Shown piece by piece: positions 43,200 through 52,212 of a stretch of 64,000 bases of DNA. Both the position numbers and the translations under genes were made by a program. The DNA comes from Streptomyces pactum (lineage in GTDB: Bacteria > Actinomycetota > Actinomycetes > Streptomycetales > Streptomycetaceae): the NCBI RefSeq assembly GCF_002005225.1, contig NZ_CP019724.1, forward strand, positions 1,922,001 through 1,986,000. The letters run 5' to 3'. The first letter of the stretch is position 1. Every line of letters starts with the position of its first letter. Under the pieces are notes generated by a model. It was not told the origin of the DNA. It saw nothing but the letters and a program-made list of their open reading frames with translations, and ran no database searches.

Positions 43200-44393
43200 C
43201 TACGAGGCCTCCGGCTTGTTGTGGTTCGCCTTGTCGTGGTTGGTGCTGCCGTGGTTGACGTTGTTGTGGTTCACGTTGTCGTGGTGCGCGGGCGGCGTGC
43301 TCTTCACGTGGGTGCGCAGGCGGGACGTGACGTCCTCCGGGGGCAGGAAGCGGGACCAGCGTTCCGGGAACTCGGAGGGCATGTCGGGGTCCGACTCGCC
43401 GCTCGCGGCGGTGCGGGCCACGTACTCGGCGACCTGGGCCTGGCGCAGCCGCTCGTTGGCCTCACGGGCGGCGGCGGTGGCCGCGGCCGGCCAGACCCGG
43501 TCGATGGCCGCGTTGACCGCGGCCCCGACGAGCACCGCGAACGCGGACACGCCGATCCACAGCAGCACGGCGACGGGCGCGGCGAGCGAGCCGTAGATGG
43601 TGGGGCCCTCCACGGTGCTGGTCAGGTAGATGCGCAGCAGGAAGCTGCCGAGCACCCACATGGCGAGGGCGACCAGCGCGCCGGGCACGTCCTCGATCCA
43701 CGGGGAGCGCACGGGCACGGAGACGTGGTACAGCGTGGTCAGGAAGGCGACGGACAGGATGATGACGACCGGCCAGTAGAGCACCTGGACGACCGTCGTC
43801 GACCAGGGCACGATCCGCACCACGGCGTCCGGCCCGGCCACCATCAGCGGCAGCGCGACCGACCCGATCAGCAGGGCCACGAGGAACAGCAGGAAGGCCA
43901 TCAGGCGGGTCTTGACGATCCCCCGGACGCCGTCCAGGCCGTACATCACGGTGATGGTGTCGATGAAGACGTTCACCGCGCGGGAGCCCGACCACAGGGC
44001 GAACAGGAAGCCGAGGGAGATGACGTCGGGCCGGCCGCCCTTCATCACGTCGTCCAGGATCGGCTCGGTGATCTGCTCGACGCCCCGCTCGGAGAGCACC
44101 GCGCGGGAGGCGTCCAGGATGCTGGTGCGCAGGCTGTCGGTGGTGTCGGCGCCGATCCACAGGTCGACGTAGCCGAGCAGACCGATGACGCTCAGCAGCA
44201 GTGGCGGCACCGACAGCAGCGTGAAGAACGCCGCCTCGGCCGCCAGGCCGAGGATGCGGTACTCCATGCACGAGTTGACGGTGTCCTTGAGCAGCAGCCA
44301 GGCGGTCCTGCGTTTGGAGACGTTCCGGTACAGGACCCGGACGCGATGGAGCCGGCCGGAGGGCCGTTCGGGGGATTCACTTGCTGGCTGCAC
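43200..44393 (-). CDS. YihY/BrkB-family inner membrane protein with Asn/His-rich tail
   Basis: The 397-residue protein has the six-helix YihY/BrkB core (ILGLAAEAAFFTLLSVPPLL, ISLGFLFALWSGSRAVNVFI, GVRGIVKTRLMAFLLFLVAL, GSLAAPVAVLLWIGVSAFAV). The cytoplasmic tail is unusual: after THVKSTPPA come runs of NVNHNNVNHGSTNHDKANHN encoded by degenerate GTGGTT-type repeats at about 43215-43290. Function is unknown for the family. The start codon is GTG 44393, with a weak ribosome-binding site. It is divergent from the acyl-CoA dehydrogenase gene. Confidence 0.9.
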   Translation of the reverse strand: MQPASESPERPSGRLHRVRVLYRNVSKRRTAWLLLKDTVNSCMEYRILGLAAEAAFFTLLSVPPLLLSVIGLLGYVDLWIGADTTDSLRTSILDASRAVLSERGVEQITEPILDDVMKGGRPDVISLGFLFALWSGSRAVNVFIDTITVMYGLDGVRGIVKTRLMAFLLFLVALLIGSVALPLMVAGPDAVVRIVPWSTTVVQVLYWPVVIILSVAFLTTLYHVSVPVRSPWIEDVPGALVALAMWVLGSFLLRIYLTSTVEGPTIYGSLAAPVAVLLWIGVSAFAVLVGAAVNAAIDRVWPAAATAAAREANERLRQAQVAEYVARTAASGESDPDMPSEFPERWSRFLPPEDVTSRLRTHVKSTPPAHHDNVNHNNVNHGSTNHDKANHNKPEAS

Positions 44394-44492
44394 GACCTAA
44401 AGGTATCCGTCGCGGGGGGTCGCACTCATCCGCGGACGCCCACCGACCGGTGCCGGCCCCCCTCGGGTCCCCGGCGCGGTAGGTTCACGGTC

Positions 44493-46142
44493 ATGGCAGG
44501 CAGTACCCACACCGTGACGAATCAGGCGCCGCCGCTGGTCGGCTACGACGTCTTCACCGCCGACCGGGCCCTGACGGCCGCGGTCGAGCGGCATCTGGCA
44601 CCCGAGCTGCTCGACGAGGCCCTGGAGGAGCTGTCGGGCCTGGGCCGCGGCTGCGGGTCGGTCCAGACGCAGGAGTGGGGCGCGCAGGCCGATCGGAACC
44701 CGCCGGTCCTGCGCACCCACGACCGCTACGGCCACCGGATCGACGAGGTCGGCTTCCACCCGGCCTGGCACCGGCTGCTGGGCAAGGGCGTCTCGGCCGG
44801 CCTGACCGCGGCCTGGTCCCGGCCGGGGGGGCACGTGCGGCGTGCGGCCGGTTTCCTCATGTGGACCCAGGTCGAGGCCGGCAACTGCTGCCCGCTGTCG
44901 ATGACCCACGCGGCGGTCCCGGCCCTGCGCGCCGACCCGGACCTCGCCGCCGAGTGGGAGCCGCGGCTCACCTCCCGGGTGTACGACCGGGAGCTGCGGC
45001 CCGCCCACCTCAAGGCCGGGGCGCTGTTCGGGATGGGCATGACGGAGAAGCAGGGCGGCAGCGACGTACGGGCGAACACCACCTCGGCACGCCCGCTGGC
45101 CGAGGACGGCACCTACGAGCTGACCGGGCACAAGTGGTTCTGTTCGGCGCCGATGTCGGACGCCTTCCTGGTCCTGGCCCGGGCTCCGGGAGGGCTGACC
45201 TGCTTCCTGGTGCCGCGCGTGCTGGCCGACGGCACCCGCAACGTGTTCCTGCTCCAGCGGCTCAAGGACAAGCTGGGCAACCGGTCCAACGCCTCCGCCG
45301 AGGTCGAGTTCGCCGGGACCTGGGCGCGCCGGGTCGGCGAGGAGGGGCGCGGGGTGCGCACCGTCATCGGCATGGTGGCGGCGACCCGGCTGGACTGCGT
45401 ACTGGGTTCGGCCGGCCTGATGCGGCAGGCCGTCGCGCAGGCGGTGCACCACTGCACCTACCGGGAGACCTTCGGCGCGAAGCTGGTCGACCAGCCGCTG
45501 ATGCGCAACGTCCTCGCGGACCTCGCCGTCGAGTCCGAGGCGGCCACCACGCTCGCCCTGCGGCTCGCGGCGGCCCAGGACGCCGCCGACGGCGGGGACG
45601 AGCGGGAACGGGCGCTGCTGCGGATCGCGGTGCCGGTGGCCAAGTACTGGGTGACCAAGCGGTGTGCGCCGGTGGCGGTGGAAGCGGCCGAGTGCCTGGG
45701 GGGCAACGGATACGTCGAGGAGTCGGGGATGCCCCGGCTGGTGCGCGAGTCGCCGCTGAACTCGATCTGGGAGGGCGCCGGCAACGTGCAGGCGCTGGAC
45801 GTGCTGCGGGCGCTCGGGCGGGAGCCGCGGGCGATGGACGCGTATCTGACGGAGGTGGGCCTGACGCGCGGCGCCGACCACCGGCTGGACGCGGCGATCA
45901 GGGGCCTGCTGACGGAGCTGGCCGACCTGGGTGCCGCCGAGGGGCGGGCGCGGCGGCTGGTGGAGCGGCTGGCGCTGGTGCTCCAGGGCTCACTGCTGGT
46001 CCGGTACGCGCCGCCGGAGGTCGCCGACGCGTTCTGCGCCGCGCGGCTGGGCGGTGACGGGGGCGCGGCCTTCGGCACACTGCCGCCCACGCTGGACCTG
46101 GCGTCGGTGGTGGAGCGGGCCCGGCCGGTGGCGCCGGCCTGA
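44493..46142 (+). CDS. AidB-like acyl-CoA dehydrogenase
   Basis: The 549-residue flavoprotein starts MAGSTHTVTNQAPPLVGYDV. Its MTEKQGGSDVRANTTSA segment is the signature of the AidB group, and the FAD-domain segments GHKWFCSAPMSDAFLVLARA, CLGGNGYVEESGMPRLVRES and PLNSIWEGAGNVQALDVLRA are all present. The length is close to E. coli AidB (about 540). AidB protects DNA against alkylation and binds DNA; whether this one does is inferred. A strong terminator follows 13 bp after the stop. Confidence 0.92.
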   Translation: MAGSTHTVTNQAPPLVGYDVFTADRALTAAVERHLAPELLDEALEELSGLGRGCGSVQTQEWGAQADRNPPVLRTHDRYGHRIDEVGFHPAWHRLLGKGVSAGLTAAWSRPGGHVRRAAGFLMWTQVEAGNCCPLSMTHAAVPALRADPDLAAEWEPRLTSRVYDRELRPAHLKAGALFGMGMTEKQGGSDVRANTTSARPLAEDGTYELTGHKWFCSAPMSDAFLVLARAPGGLTCFLVPRVLADGTRNVFLLQRLKDKLGNRSNASAEVEFAGTWARRVGEEGRGVRTVIGMVAATRLDCVLGSAGLMRQAVAQAVHHCTYRETFGAKLVDQPLMRNVLADLAVESEAATTLALRLAAAQDAADGGDERERALLRIAVPVAKYWVTKRCAPVAVEAAECLGGNGYVEESGMPRLVRESPLNSIWEGAGNVQALDVLRALGREPRAMDAYLTEVGLTRGADHRLDAAIRGLLTELADLGAAEGRARRLVERLALVLQGSLLVRYAPPEVADAFCAARLGGDGGAAFGTLPPTLDLASVVERARPVAPA

Positions 46143-46155
46143 TCCGCCGGGTGGA

Positions 46156-46193
46156 GCGGGGGTGGTGCCGCGCCGACACGGCACCACCCCCGC
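46156..46193 (+). terminator. Perfect-stem terminator after the AidB-like gene
   Basis: GCGGGGGTGGTGCCG (46156-46170) pairs fully with CGGCACCACCCCCGC (46179-46193) around an eight-base loop. It lies 13 bp after the stop codon and separates the dehydrogenase from the GAF regulator. Confidence 0.75.
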
Positions 46194-46397
46194 CACACAG
46201 GCCCGTACAGGCCGCGTACGCCGCTCGGGGCGACGTGGTTCAAGTCTGGCCGCCGGTACGGCCGTCCACCAGGGTTGCAGGGGGTTGCAACTTGCTGCCG
46301 ACTGTGTGCGGACTGTGCCCTCGCGGCCCGGGCGGGCAGTGAGTACCGGACGAACATCTGAGTATTCGGACATCCGGCTTCGGGAGGACGGGGACCA

Positions 46398-47687
46398 GTG
46401 GCGCTCTCGCCGATGGACGTGACGCAGTTCGCCGCCGTCGACACGGCGCGTGCGGCGCGGATGCTCAACGAGGTCCGTTCCGCGACACTCTCGGGCGGAC
46501 GGGCCCCGGTGCCGCCGCGTCCGGTGATCGAGCAGTCCTGGGCGCGGATGCTGCGCAGCGGTGTCGATCCCGAGCACGACTTCCGCTCCGGGCTCCTGTC
46601 CCCCGAGGAGGTACGGCGGCGGCGGGAGGCGTCGGCGCTGCGGCATGTGCTGCCGGTGCTGCGGGAGGGTCTGCTGTCGGTCGCGGACGTGGCGCACCAC
46701 ATCATGGTGGTCGCCGACGACGAGGGCCGGGTGCTGTGGCGGGAGGGCAGCGCGCGGGTGCTGCGCAAGGCCGACGGTCTCGGCTTCGAGCTGGGCGCGG
46801 ACTGGCGCGAGGAGGTGGTCGGCACCAACGGCGTGGGCACGCCGGCCGTGACCCGGCGGCCCGTGCAGGTCTTCGCCGCCGAGCACTTCGTACGGTCCCA
46901 GGCGGCCTGGACCTGCGCCGGGGCGCCGATCACCGACCCGCGCAGCGGCCGGCTGCTCGGTGTGGTCGACGTGAGCGGGCCGCTGGAGACGATGCACCCG
47001 GCGACGCTCGCCTGGGTCGACTCGGTGGCCAAGCTCGCCGAGGCCCGGCTGCGTGAGCTGCACGTGCTGTCGCTGGAGCGCCTGCGGGCGGTGGCCGCGC
47101 CGGTGCTGGCCCGGCTGGACGGGCGGGCCCTGGTGACGGACCGGGAGGGCTGGACGGCGGCGGTGACGGGGATGCCGTACGTGGACCGGGTGGTGCTGCC
47201 CAAGTCCCCGGCGGCGGGGCCGAGGTGGCTGCCGGCGATCGGGGCGTGCACCGTGGAGCCGCTGGGCGAGGGGTGGCTGGTGCGGGCGGCCGGGGAACCG
47301 GTGCCGCGGGGCGCCACCCGGATCGTGCTGGACCTCGGGCAGCCGCGCCGCTGGTCGGTCCGGGTGCTGGGCGGCGCGGAGACCTGGGTCCGGGAACTGA
47401 GTCCCCGGCACGCCGAGTTGCTGTACCTGCTGGCCGTCCACCGCGCCGGCCGCAGCGCGGCGGGGCTGGCCGAGGACGTGTTCGGCGACCCGGCCCGCAC
47501 GGTGACGGTACGGGCCGAGATGTCACGGGTGCGGAGGTACCTCGGGGCCTACCTGGAACACCGGCCGTATCGTTTCTGCGAGCACGCGGAAGTCGAGGTG
47601 GTCCTCCCCGACGACCCGTGCGACCTGCTTCCCCACTCGACGGCACCCGCGGTGGCGGAGCGCCGGGCGTCCCGGCCGGCCCCCTGA
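46398..47687 (+). CDS. GAF-domain transcriptional regulator
   Basis: The 429-residue protein starts at GTG 46398 after GGAGG. The N-terminal two thirds match the sensor part of GAF regulators (RPVIEQSWARMLRSGVDPEH, DWREEVVGTNGVGTPAVTRR, HFVRSQAAWTCAGAPITDPR, LLGVVDVSGPLETMHP). The C-terminal region has a winged-helix-like segment (RELSPRHAELLYLLAVHRAG, TVTVRAEMSRVRRYLGAYLE). It lacks an AAA+ sigma-54 domain. In actinobacteria such proteins often control a neighbouring dehydrogenase gene; here the AidB-like gene is the nearest candidate. Confidence 0.88.
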   Translation: MALSPMDVTQFAAVDTARAARMLNEVRSATLSGGRAPVPPRPVIEQSWARMLRSGVDPEHDFRSGLLSPEEVRRRREASALRHVLPVLREGLLSVADVAHHIMVVADDEGRVLWREGSARVLRKADGLGFELGADWREEVVGTNGVGTPAVTRRPVQVFAAEHFVRSQAAWTCAGAPITDPRSGRLLGVVDVSGPLETMHPATLAWVDSVAKLAEARLRELHVLSLERLRAVAAPVLARLDGRALVTDREGWTAAVTGMPYVDRVVLPKSPAAGPRWLPAIGACTVEPLGEGWLVRAAGEPVPRGATRIVLDLGQPRRWSVRVLGGAETWVRELSPRHAELLYLLAVHRAGRSAAGLAEDVFGDPARTVTVRAEMSRVRRYLGAYLEHRPYRFCEHAEVEVVLPDDPCDLLPHSTAPAVAERRASRPAP

Positions 47688-48074
47688 GGAAGGCCGCGGT
47701 CCCCCGGCGGCCCGGGACCGTGTCCGGCACGCGGCTCCGCCGGGCGGGCGCGATCAGCCACGACGCCCCCGTCCGCCCCGGCCCGCACCCACCACAGGGT
47801 CCGCCCCACGGTCCGCCACTCCCGAGCCCTCGCGCACACCCCGCCGCCGGACCGTCGTCCCGTCCCGTCCCGCCGCCGGGCCCCGCACCTGCGGGCCCCG
47901 GTCCCGACGGGCCGTCCCGGATGGCCGGAAAGACGGTTCGTCTTCGCATATTTGCAGCGTCCGCGTCCGCGAACCCCTCCGTCTGTCGTAGCATCCTCTA
48001 CGGACCGTCCCATCCGCTCCTCGGTCAACGTGGCCACCGTCGAGCCCAGTTGGTCCGGTGTCCGTGGAGGTCGT
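47688..48074. other. Intergenic region between the GAF regulator and a secreted protein, no gene seen
   Basis: The region is very Pro/Gly-codon-like GC-rich sequence without a supported frame until about 47935. There the composition dips (TCTTCGCATATTTGCAG), which may be the promoter area of the following gene. No -35/-10 pair with standard spacing was convincing. Confidence 0.4.
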
Positions 48075-49382
48075 ATGAAGCAGCGCGGCAGACACCGCCG
48101 GCGCAGGCGGGGCAGGGCGCTGCGTGCGGCCCTGACCGGGGCCGCGCTCGCCCTGACGGGTGCCGCCACGCTGATCAGCGCCTCGCAGGCCACGGTCGCC
48201 GACGACCCCGGCGCCCTCAAGCCCCTCACCTCCGCCGCCGACACCGACGCGCTGCGGCTGACGGAGCACCGCGTACCGCGGCCCTGGCTCGACCGGCTCT
48301 CCGACTCGATGGGTGCACCGGTGGGCGTCGACGCCGTCCTCGACTCCGCCGACCACACGCTGCGCGACGCCGCCGACTGCACGGCCGACGACCGGGAGAC
48401 CCTGCCGGTCTTCCCCGCGGCGACCCGCGCCTACTGCTGGGAGGAGGACGACACCGAGGACTGGCGGCCCGGCGCGGTCACCACCTCCGGCGACGCCGAC
48501 GAGGACGGACGCTGGGGCGCCCACCGCGTCATCCTCTCCGCCTGGACCCGCGACGACGGGACCCCCGAGGGCGGGCTCGCCCGGATCTCCTTCGTCGACG
48601 CCGACGATCCCGACCGTCTGAGCTACACCTCGGCGCTCCTCGCCGTCCCGGTCGACGGCGGCCACGACTACCGGGGGCTCGCCTCCCCCGTCTCCGGCAT
48701 GGTCTGGTACCAGGACAAGCTGCTGGTCACCGCCGGTTCCGGGGACCGCGACGCGCTGTACGTGTACGACGTGGAGCGGGTCCAGCGCGCCACCGCCGAG
48801 GCGGACGCCGTCGGGCGGGTCCCCGGGGGCTGGGCGGCGAACGGCCAGCCCTACGTGCTGCCCGCCGTCGCCTCGTACCGGCTCCCCGACACCGACGACG
48901 CCGCACGCCCCGGCGCGATCTCCCTGGACCGCGGCACGGCCCCCGACAGCCTGGTGGCCAGCGAGCGGGTGCCCGCCGACGTCGACCGCCCCACCCGGCT
49001 GTGGCGCTACGCGTTCGGCACGGACCCGGCCCGCTCCGGACTGCCGGCCGCCGACTCCGCCGGGCGGGTCGACGCGGTGGAGGCGTACGCGACCGGGGCC
49101 ACCGAGGTCGGGGGCGTGCTGTCGTACCGCCCGCCCGGGGCGGCGCGGTCGGACTGGTACCTGGGACGCGCGGCCGGCGGGCACGACGGGCGCGGGACCC
49201 TGTGGCGCCAGGACACGGAGGGCGCCCGGGCCACGGAGTGCGGCGCCGACCGCTCGCAGCGGTGCTGGAGCGGGCAGGCGGGCTCCCTGTCCTATTGGGC
49301 GCGGACCGGTGAGGTCTGGTCCCAGTCGGGCCGCATGCTGTTCGCGCTCCCGCTGACCTCGATCGAGGACGCGCTCGACTGA
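48075..49382 (+). CDS. Large secreted protein of unknown function
   Basis: The 435-residue protein starts MKQRGRHRRRRRGRALRAAL after GGAGG. An Arg-rich n-region and a hydrophobic core (ALTGAALALTGAATLI, cleavage near ASQATVA) form a signal peptide. The mature part looks like a repeated beta structure (GMVWYQDKLLVTAGSGDRDA, LYVYDVERVQRAT, YLGRAAGGHDGRGTLWRQD, SQRCWSGQAGSLSYWARTGE), possibly a beta-propeller. No catalytic motif was seen. Similar secreted proteins are frequent in Streptomyces. Confidence 0.88.
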   Translation: MKQRGRHRRRRRGRALRAALTGAALALTGAATLISASQATVADDPGALKPLTSAADTDALRLTEHRVPRPWLDRLSDSMGAPVGVDAVLDSADHTLRDAADCTADDRETLPVFPAATRAYCWEEDDTEDWRPGAVTTSGDADEDGRWGAHRVILSAWTRDDGTPEGGLARISFVDADDPDRLSYTSALLAVPVDGGHDYRGLASPVSGMVWYQDKLLVTAGSGDRDALYVYDVERVQRATAEADAVGRVPGGWAANGQPYVLPAVASYRLPDTDDAARPGAISLDRGTAPDSLVASERVPADVDRPTRLWRYAFGTDPARSGLPAADSAGRVDAVEAYATGATEVGGVLSYRPPGAARSDWYLGRAAGGHDGRGTLWRQDTEGARATECGADRSQRCWSGQAGSLSYWARTGEVWSQSGRMLFALPLTSIEDALD

Positions 49383-49452
49383 CGGCCGCCGCACCGGGGA
49401 CCGCTCGGGCGGGGATCGACAGATCGTCGGACCGGATGGTTCCCTGACCGGC

Positions 49453-50025
49453 ATGACCAACATCGCCGTGACCACGTGGTCGCTGGAGCAGACGGCGCCG
49501 ACGGACCTGCTGCCGGCCGCCGCCCCGGAGGGGGACGTCCGGATCGTCCGCGCCGAGGTGCCCTCCCCCGAGTTCAGCCGCTTCCTGTACGCCTCGGTCG
49601 GCGGCGACATCCGCTGGACCGACCGGCTGGGCTGGAGTTACGCGCGGTGGCAGGAGCACCTGGAGCGGCCCGGCGTGGAGACCTGGGTCGCCCATGACCA
49701 CGGCACGCCCGCCGGATACGTGGAGCTGACGCCCGGGGACGACGGGGTCGTGGAGATCGAGTACTTCGGCCTGATCCCGGCCTTCCGGGGCCGGCGCATC
49801 GGCGGCCACCTGCTCTCGCAGGGCGCCGCCCGCGCCTGGGACCTGGCCGACCGGTGGCCGGGACTGGCCACGACCAAGCGGGTGTGGCTGCACACGTGCA
49901 GCAAGGACGGCGAGTACGCGATGGACAACTACCAGCGCCGCGGCTTCCGGCTGTTCGACACCAAGGTCGAGGAGGAGGCGGATGTGGCCACCCCGGGGCC
50001 CTGGCCCGGAGCGTTCCCCGCCTGA
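49453..50025 (+). CDS. GNAT-family N-acetyltransferase
   Basis: The 190-residue protein starts MTNIAVTTWSLEQTAPTDLL. The acetyl-CoA-binding motif A is clear (EIEYFGLIPAFRGRRIGGHL followed by LSQGAARAW), and YQRRGFRLFDTK is the usual C-terminal motif B. The substrate is unknown. The 3' end of the gene runs into the 44-bp tandem repeat at 50020. Confidence 0.9.
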   Translation: MTNIAVTTWSLEQTAPTDLLPAAAPEGDVRIVRAEVPSPEFSRFLYASVGGDIRWTDRLGWSYARWQEHLERPGVETWVAHDHGTPAGYVELTPGDDGVVEIEYFGLIPAFRGRRIGGHLLSQGAARAWDLADRWPGLATTKRVWLHTCSKDGEYAMDNYQRRGFRLFDTKVEEEADVATPGPWPGAFPA

Positions 50026-50130
50026 CCAGACTCCCCTTCCGGCCTGACCCGACGCCCCTCCCTGCCTGACCAGACACCCCTTCCGGCCTGACCCGACGCC
50101 CCTCCCTGCCTGACCAGACACCCCTTCCGG
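50020..50130. repeat. 44-bp tandem repeat, about 2.5 copies
   Basis: A unit of 44 bp made of two related halves (GCCTGACCCGACGCCCCTCC and GCCTGACCAGACACCCCTTC, each plus a base or two) begins at 50041 and 50085, with a half unit at 50020. The array starts within the last codons of the GNAT gene and ends 110 bp before the sulfur-operon leader peptide. It is non-coding. Copy number probably varies between strains. Confidence 0.85.
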
Positions 50131-50151
50131 AGCGGTCCGTCTGTGATCCAC

Positions 50152-50186
50152 GACACCCTTGTCCCGCTCTACGAGACAAGGGTGTC
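50152..50186 (+). terminator. 12-bp perfect inverted repeat before the sulfur-operon leader
   Basis: GACACCCTTGTC (50152-50163) and GACAAGGGTGTC (50175-50186) form a perfect 12-bp stem with an 11-base loop. It could terminate the GNAT transcript or serve as an operator for the sulfur operon; the arms are themselves long enough to bind a dimeric regulator. Confidence 0.55.
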
Positions 50187-50514
50187 CGCATCTTGGACGA
50201 AGCTGGACTGTGTCCAGATCGCCGTGCCAGGCTTCCGCCATGCCTGGAACTGGAATTGCCTTGGTGAGTCGGCGGCACGTCGACCTCGGCCGCATGTCCA
50301 GCGCCATCTGTCCGGCCCGCTGAGAGCGCCCTCCAGCACCCCGGATTCCCCTTCACTCGCCTGATCCCGCGCAACGACGCGCACGTATGCCACACGTATG
50401 TCATGCGCCGTGCGCGCAGGTCAGAGCCGCCCTCCCGTCACCCGACCGCCACTGCCCCACCGACGGCGCTCCGCGCCGGCCCAATCCATCGCTGTCCCGA
50501 AGGACGTGTCAACC
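50187..50514 (+). promoter_or_regulatory. Upstream region of the sulfate-assimilation operon
   Basis: This interval holds the conserved 27-codon leader ORF (50240-50323), the small inverted repeat CCAGGC/GCCTGG around 50226-50246, and a direct CACGTATG repeat near 50385-50401. The main gene starts at 50515. It is therefore a long regulatory leader; no standard promoter pair was unambiguous. Confidence 0.5.
50240..50323 (+). CDS. Conserved Streptomyces putative leader peptide of the sulfur operon
   Basis: A 27-codon ORF reads MPGTGIALVSRRHVDL, then GRMSSAICPAR and stop. This exact type of peptide (SRRHVDL followed by SSAIC near the end) is known from Streptomyces as a short ORF upstream of sulfur-metabolism genes and transporters. 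The Cys codon (TGT) four codons from the end fits a cysteine-responsive attenuation or translation-coupling model, which is inference. It is too short for routine gene finders. The first structural gene starts 191 bp downstream. Confidence 0.8.
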   Translation: MPGTGIALVSRRHVDLGRMSSAICPAR

Positions 50515-52212
50515 ATGGCCGCCACCCCGCCGAAGCCCGCTGCCGCGACCCCCCGCCGCAAGGTGAGCCGTCACCGCGGCGAGGGTCAGTGGGCGGCCGG
50601 ACACTTCACCCCGCTCAACGGCAACGAGCAGACCAAGAAGGACGACGACGGTCTCAACGTACGGACACGTATTGAGACGATCTACTCCAAGCGGGGTTTC
50701 GACTCGATCGACCCCGGTGATCTGCGCGGACGGATGCGCTGGTGGGGTCTGTACACCCAGCGCAAGCAGGGCATCGACGGCGGAAAGACGGCCGTCCTGG
50801 AGCCGGAGGAGCTGGACGACAGCTACTTCATGCTGCGCGTCCGCATCGACGGCGGCGCGCTGACCACCGCGCAGCTCCGCGTCGTCGGCGAGATCTCCCA
50901 GGAGTTCGCGCGCGGCACCGCCGACATCACGGACCGGCAGAACGTCCAGTACCACTGGATCCGCATCGAGGACGTGCCCGAGATCTGGAACCGTCTGGAG
51001 GGCGTCGGCCTGTCCACGGTCACCGCCTGCGGCGACACGCCCCGCGTGATGATCGGCTCGCCGGTCGCGGGCATCGCCGAGGACGAGATCATCGACGGCA
51101 CGCCGGCACTCGAGGAGATGAAGCGCCGGGTGCTGAACAACCCGGCGTACTCGAACCTGCCGCGGAAGTTCAAGACCGCGATCTCCGGGTCGCCGGTGCT
51201 GGACGTGGTGCACGAGATCAACGACGTCGCCTTCGTCGGCGTCGACCACCCCGAGCACGGGCCGGGCTTCGACCTGTGGGTCGGCGGCGGCCTGTCCACC
51301 AACCCCAAGCTGGGCGTGCGCCTCGGCGCCTGGGTGCCGATCGAGGACGTCCCCGACGTCTACGAGGGCGTCATCTCGATCTTCCGCGACTACGGCTACC
51401 GCCGGCTGCGCAACCGCGCCCGTCTGAAGTTCCTGGTCGCCGACTGGGGCGCGGAGAAGTTCCGCCAGGTGCTGGAGGACGAGTACCTGAAGCGGAAGCT
51501 GACCGACGGACCGGCGCCCGCCGACCCGACCAGCCGCTGGCGTGACCACATCGGCGTGCACCGGCAGAAGGACGGCCGCTACTACGTCGGCTTCGCCCCG
51601 CGCGTCGGCCGCGTCGACGGCACGATCCTGACCAAGGTCGCCGACCTGGCGGAGGCGCACGGCTCGGGCCGGGTGCGTACCACGGTCGAGCAGAAGATGA
51701 TCGTCCTCGACGTCGAGGAGGGGCAGGTCGACTCCCTGGTCGAGTCCCTGGAGGCGCTGGACCTCACCGCCCGGCCCTCCACCTTCCGGCGCGGCACCAT
51801 GGCCTGCACCGGCATCGAGTTCTGCAAGCTCGCCATCGTCGAGACCAAGGCGCGCGGCGCCTCGCTGATCGACGAGCTGGAACGCAGGCTCCCCGAGTTC
51901 GACGAGCCCCTCACCATCAACCTCAACGGCTGCCCGAACGCCTGCGCCCGCATCCAGACCGCGGACATCGGTCTCAAGGGCCAGCTAGTCCTCAACGACC
52001 GGGGCGAGCAGGTCGAGGGCTACCAGGTGCACCTGGGCGGCGCGCTCGGCCTGGAGCCCGGCTTCGGCCGCAAGGTGCGCGGCCTGAAGGTCACGGCGGA
52101 GGAGCTGCCGGACTACGTGGAGCGCGTCCTGAAGCGCTACCAGGCCGAGCGCGAGGACGGCGAGCGGTTCGCCACCTGGGCGGCCCGCGCCCCCGAGGAG
52201 GCCCTGTCATGA
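50515..52212 (+). CDS. Assimilatory sulfite (nitrite)/ferredoxin reductase
   Basis: The 565-residue siroheme enzyme reduces sulfite to sulfide (six electrons, ferredoxin as donor). Two ferrodoxin-reductase repeats are visible: RGTADITDRQNVQYHWIRIE, GDTPRVMIGSPVAGI and HIGVHRQKDGRYYVGFAPRV. The 4Fe-4S/siroheme cysteines are Cys431 and Cys437 (MACTGIEFCK) and Cys471 and Cys475 (NGCPNACAR). The sequence fits the Sir/NirA family; the cys genes downstream argue for sulfite. The ATG at 50515 is chosen for the family N-terminus. It overlaps the small zinc-ribbon gene by ATGA. Confidence 0.94.
   Translation: MAATPPKPAAATPRRKVSRHRGEGQWAAGHFTPLNGNEQTKKDDDGLNVRTRIETIYSKRGFDSIDPGDLRGRMRWWGLYTQRKQGIDGGKTAVLEPEELDDSYFMLRVRIDGGALTTAQLRVVGEISQEFARGTADITDRQNVQYHWIRIEDVPEIWNRLEGVGLSTVTACGDTPRVMIGSPVAGIAEDEIIDGTPALEEMKRRVLNNPAYSNLPRKFKTAISGSPVLDVVHEINDVAFVGVDHPEHGPGFDLWVGGGLSTNPKLGVRLGAWVPIEDVPDVYEGVISIFRDYGYRRLRNRARLKFLVADWGAEKFRQVLEDEYLKRKLTDGPAPADPTSRWRDHIGVHRQKDGRYYVGFAPRVGRVDGTILTKVADLAEAHGSGRVRTTVEQKMIVLDVEEGQVDSLVESLEALDLTARPSTFRRGTMACTGIEFCKLAIVETKARGASLIDELERRLPEFDEPLTINLNGCPNACARIQTADIGLKGQLVLNDRGEQVEGYQVHLGGALGLEPGFGRKVRGLKVTAEELPDYVERVLKRYQAEREDGERFATWAARAPEEALS

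Noticed and set aside
43221..46142. A 973-codon plus-strand frame extending upstream of the AidB-like gene
   Set aside because: Its first 420 codons lie opposite the BrkB gene and look like an antisense shadow. The ATG at 44493 is the credible start.
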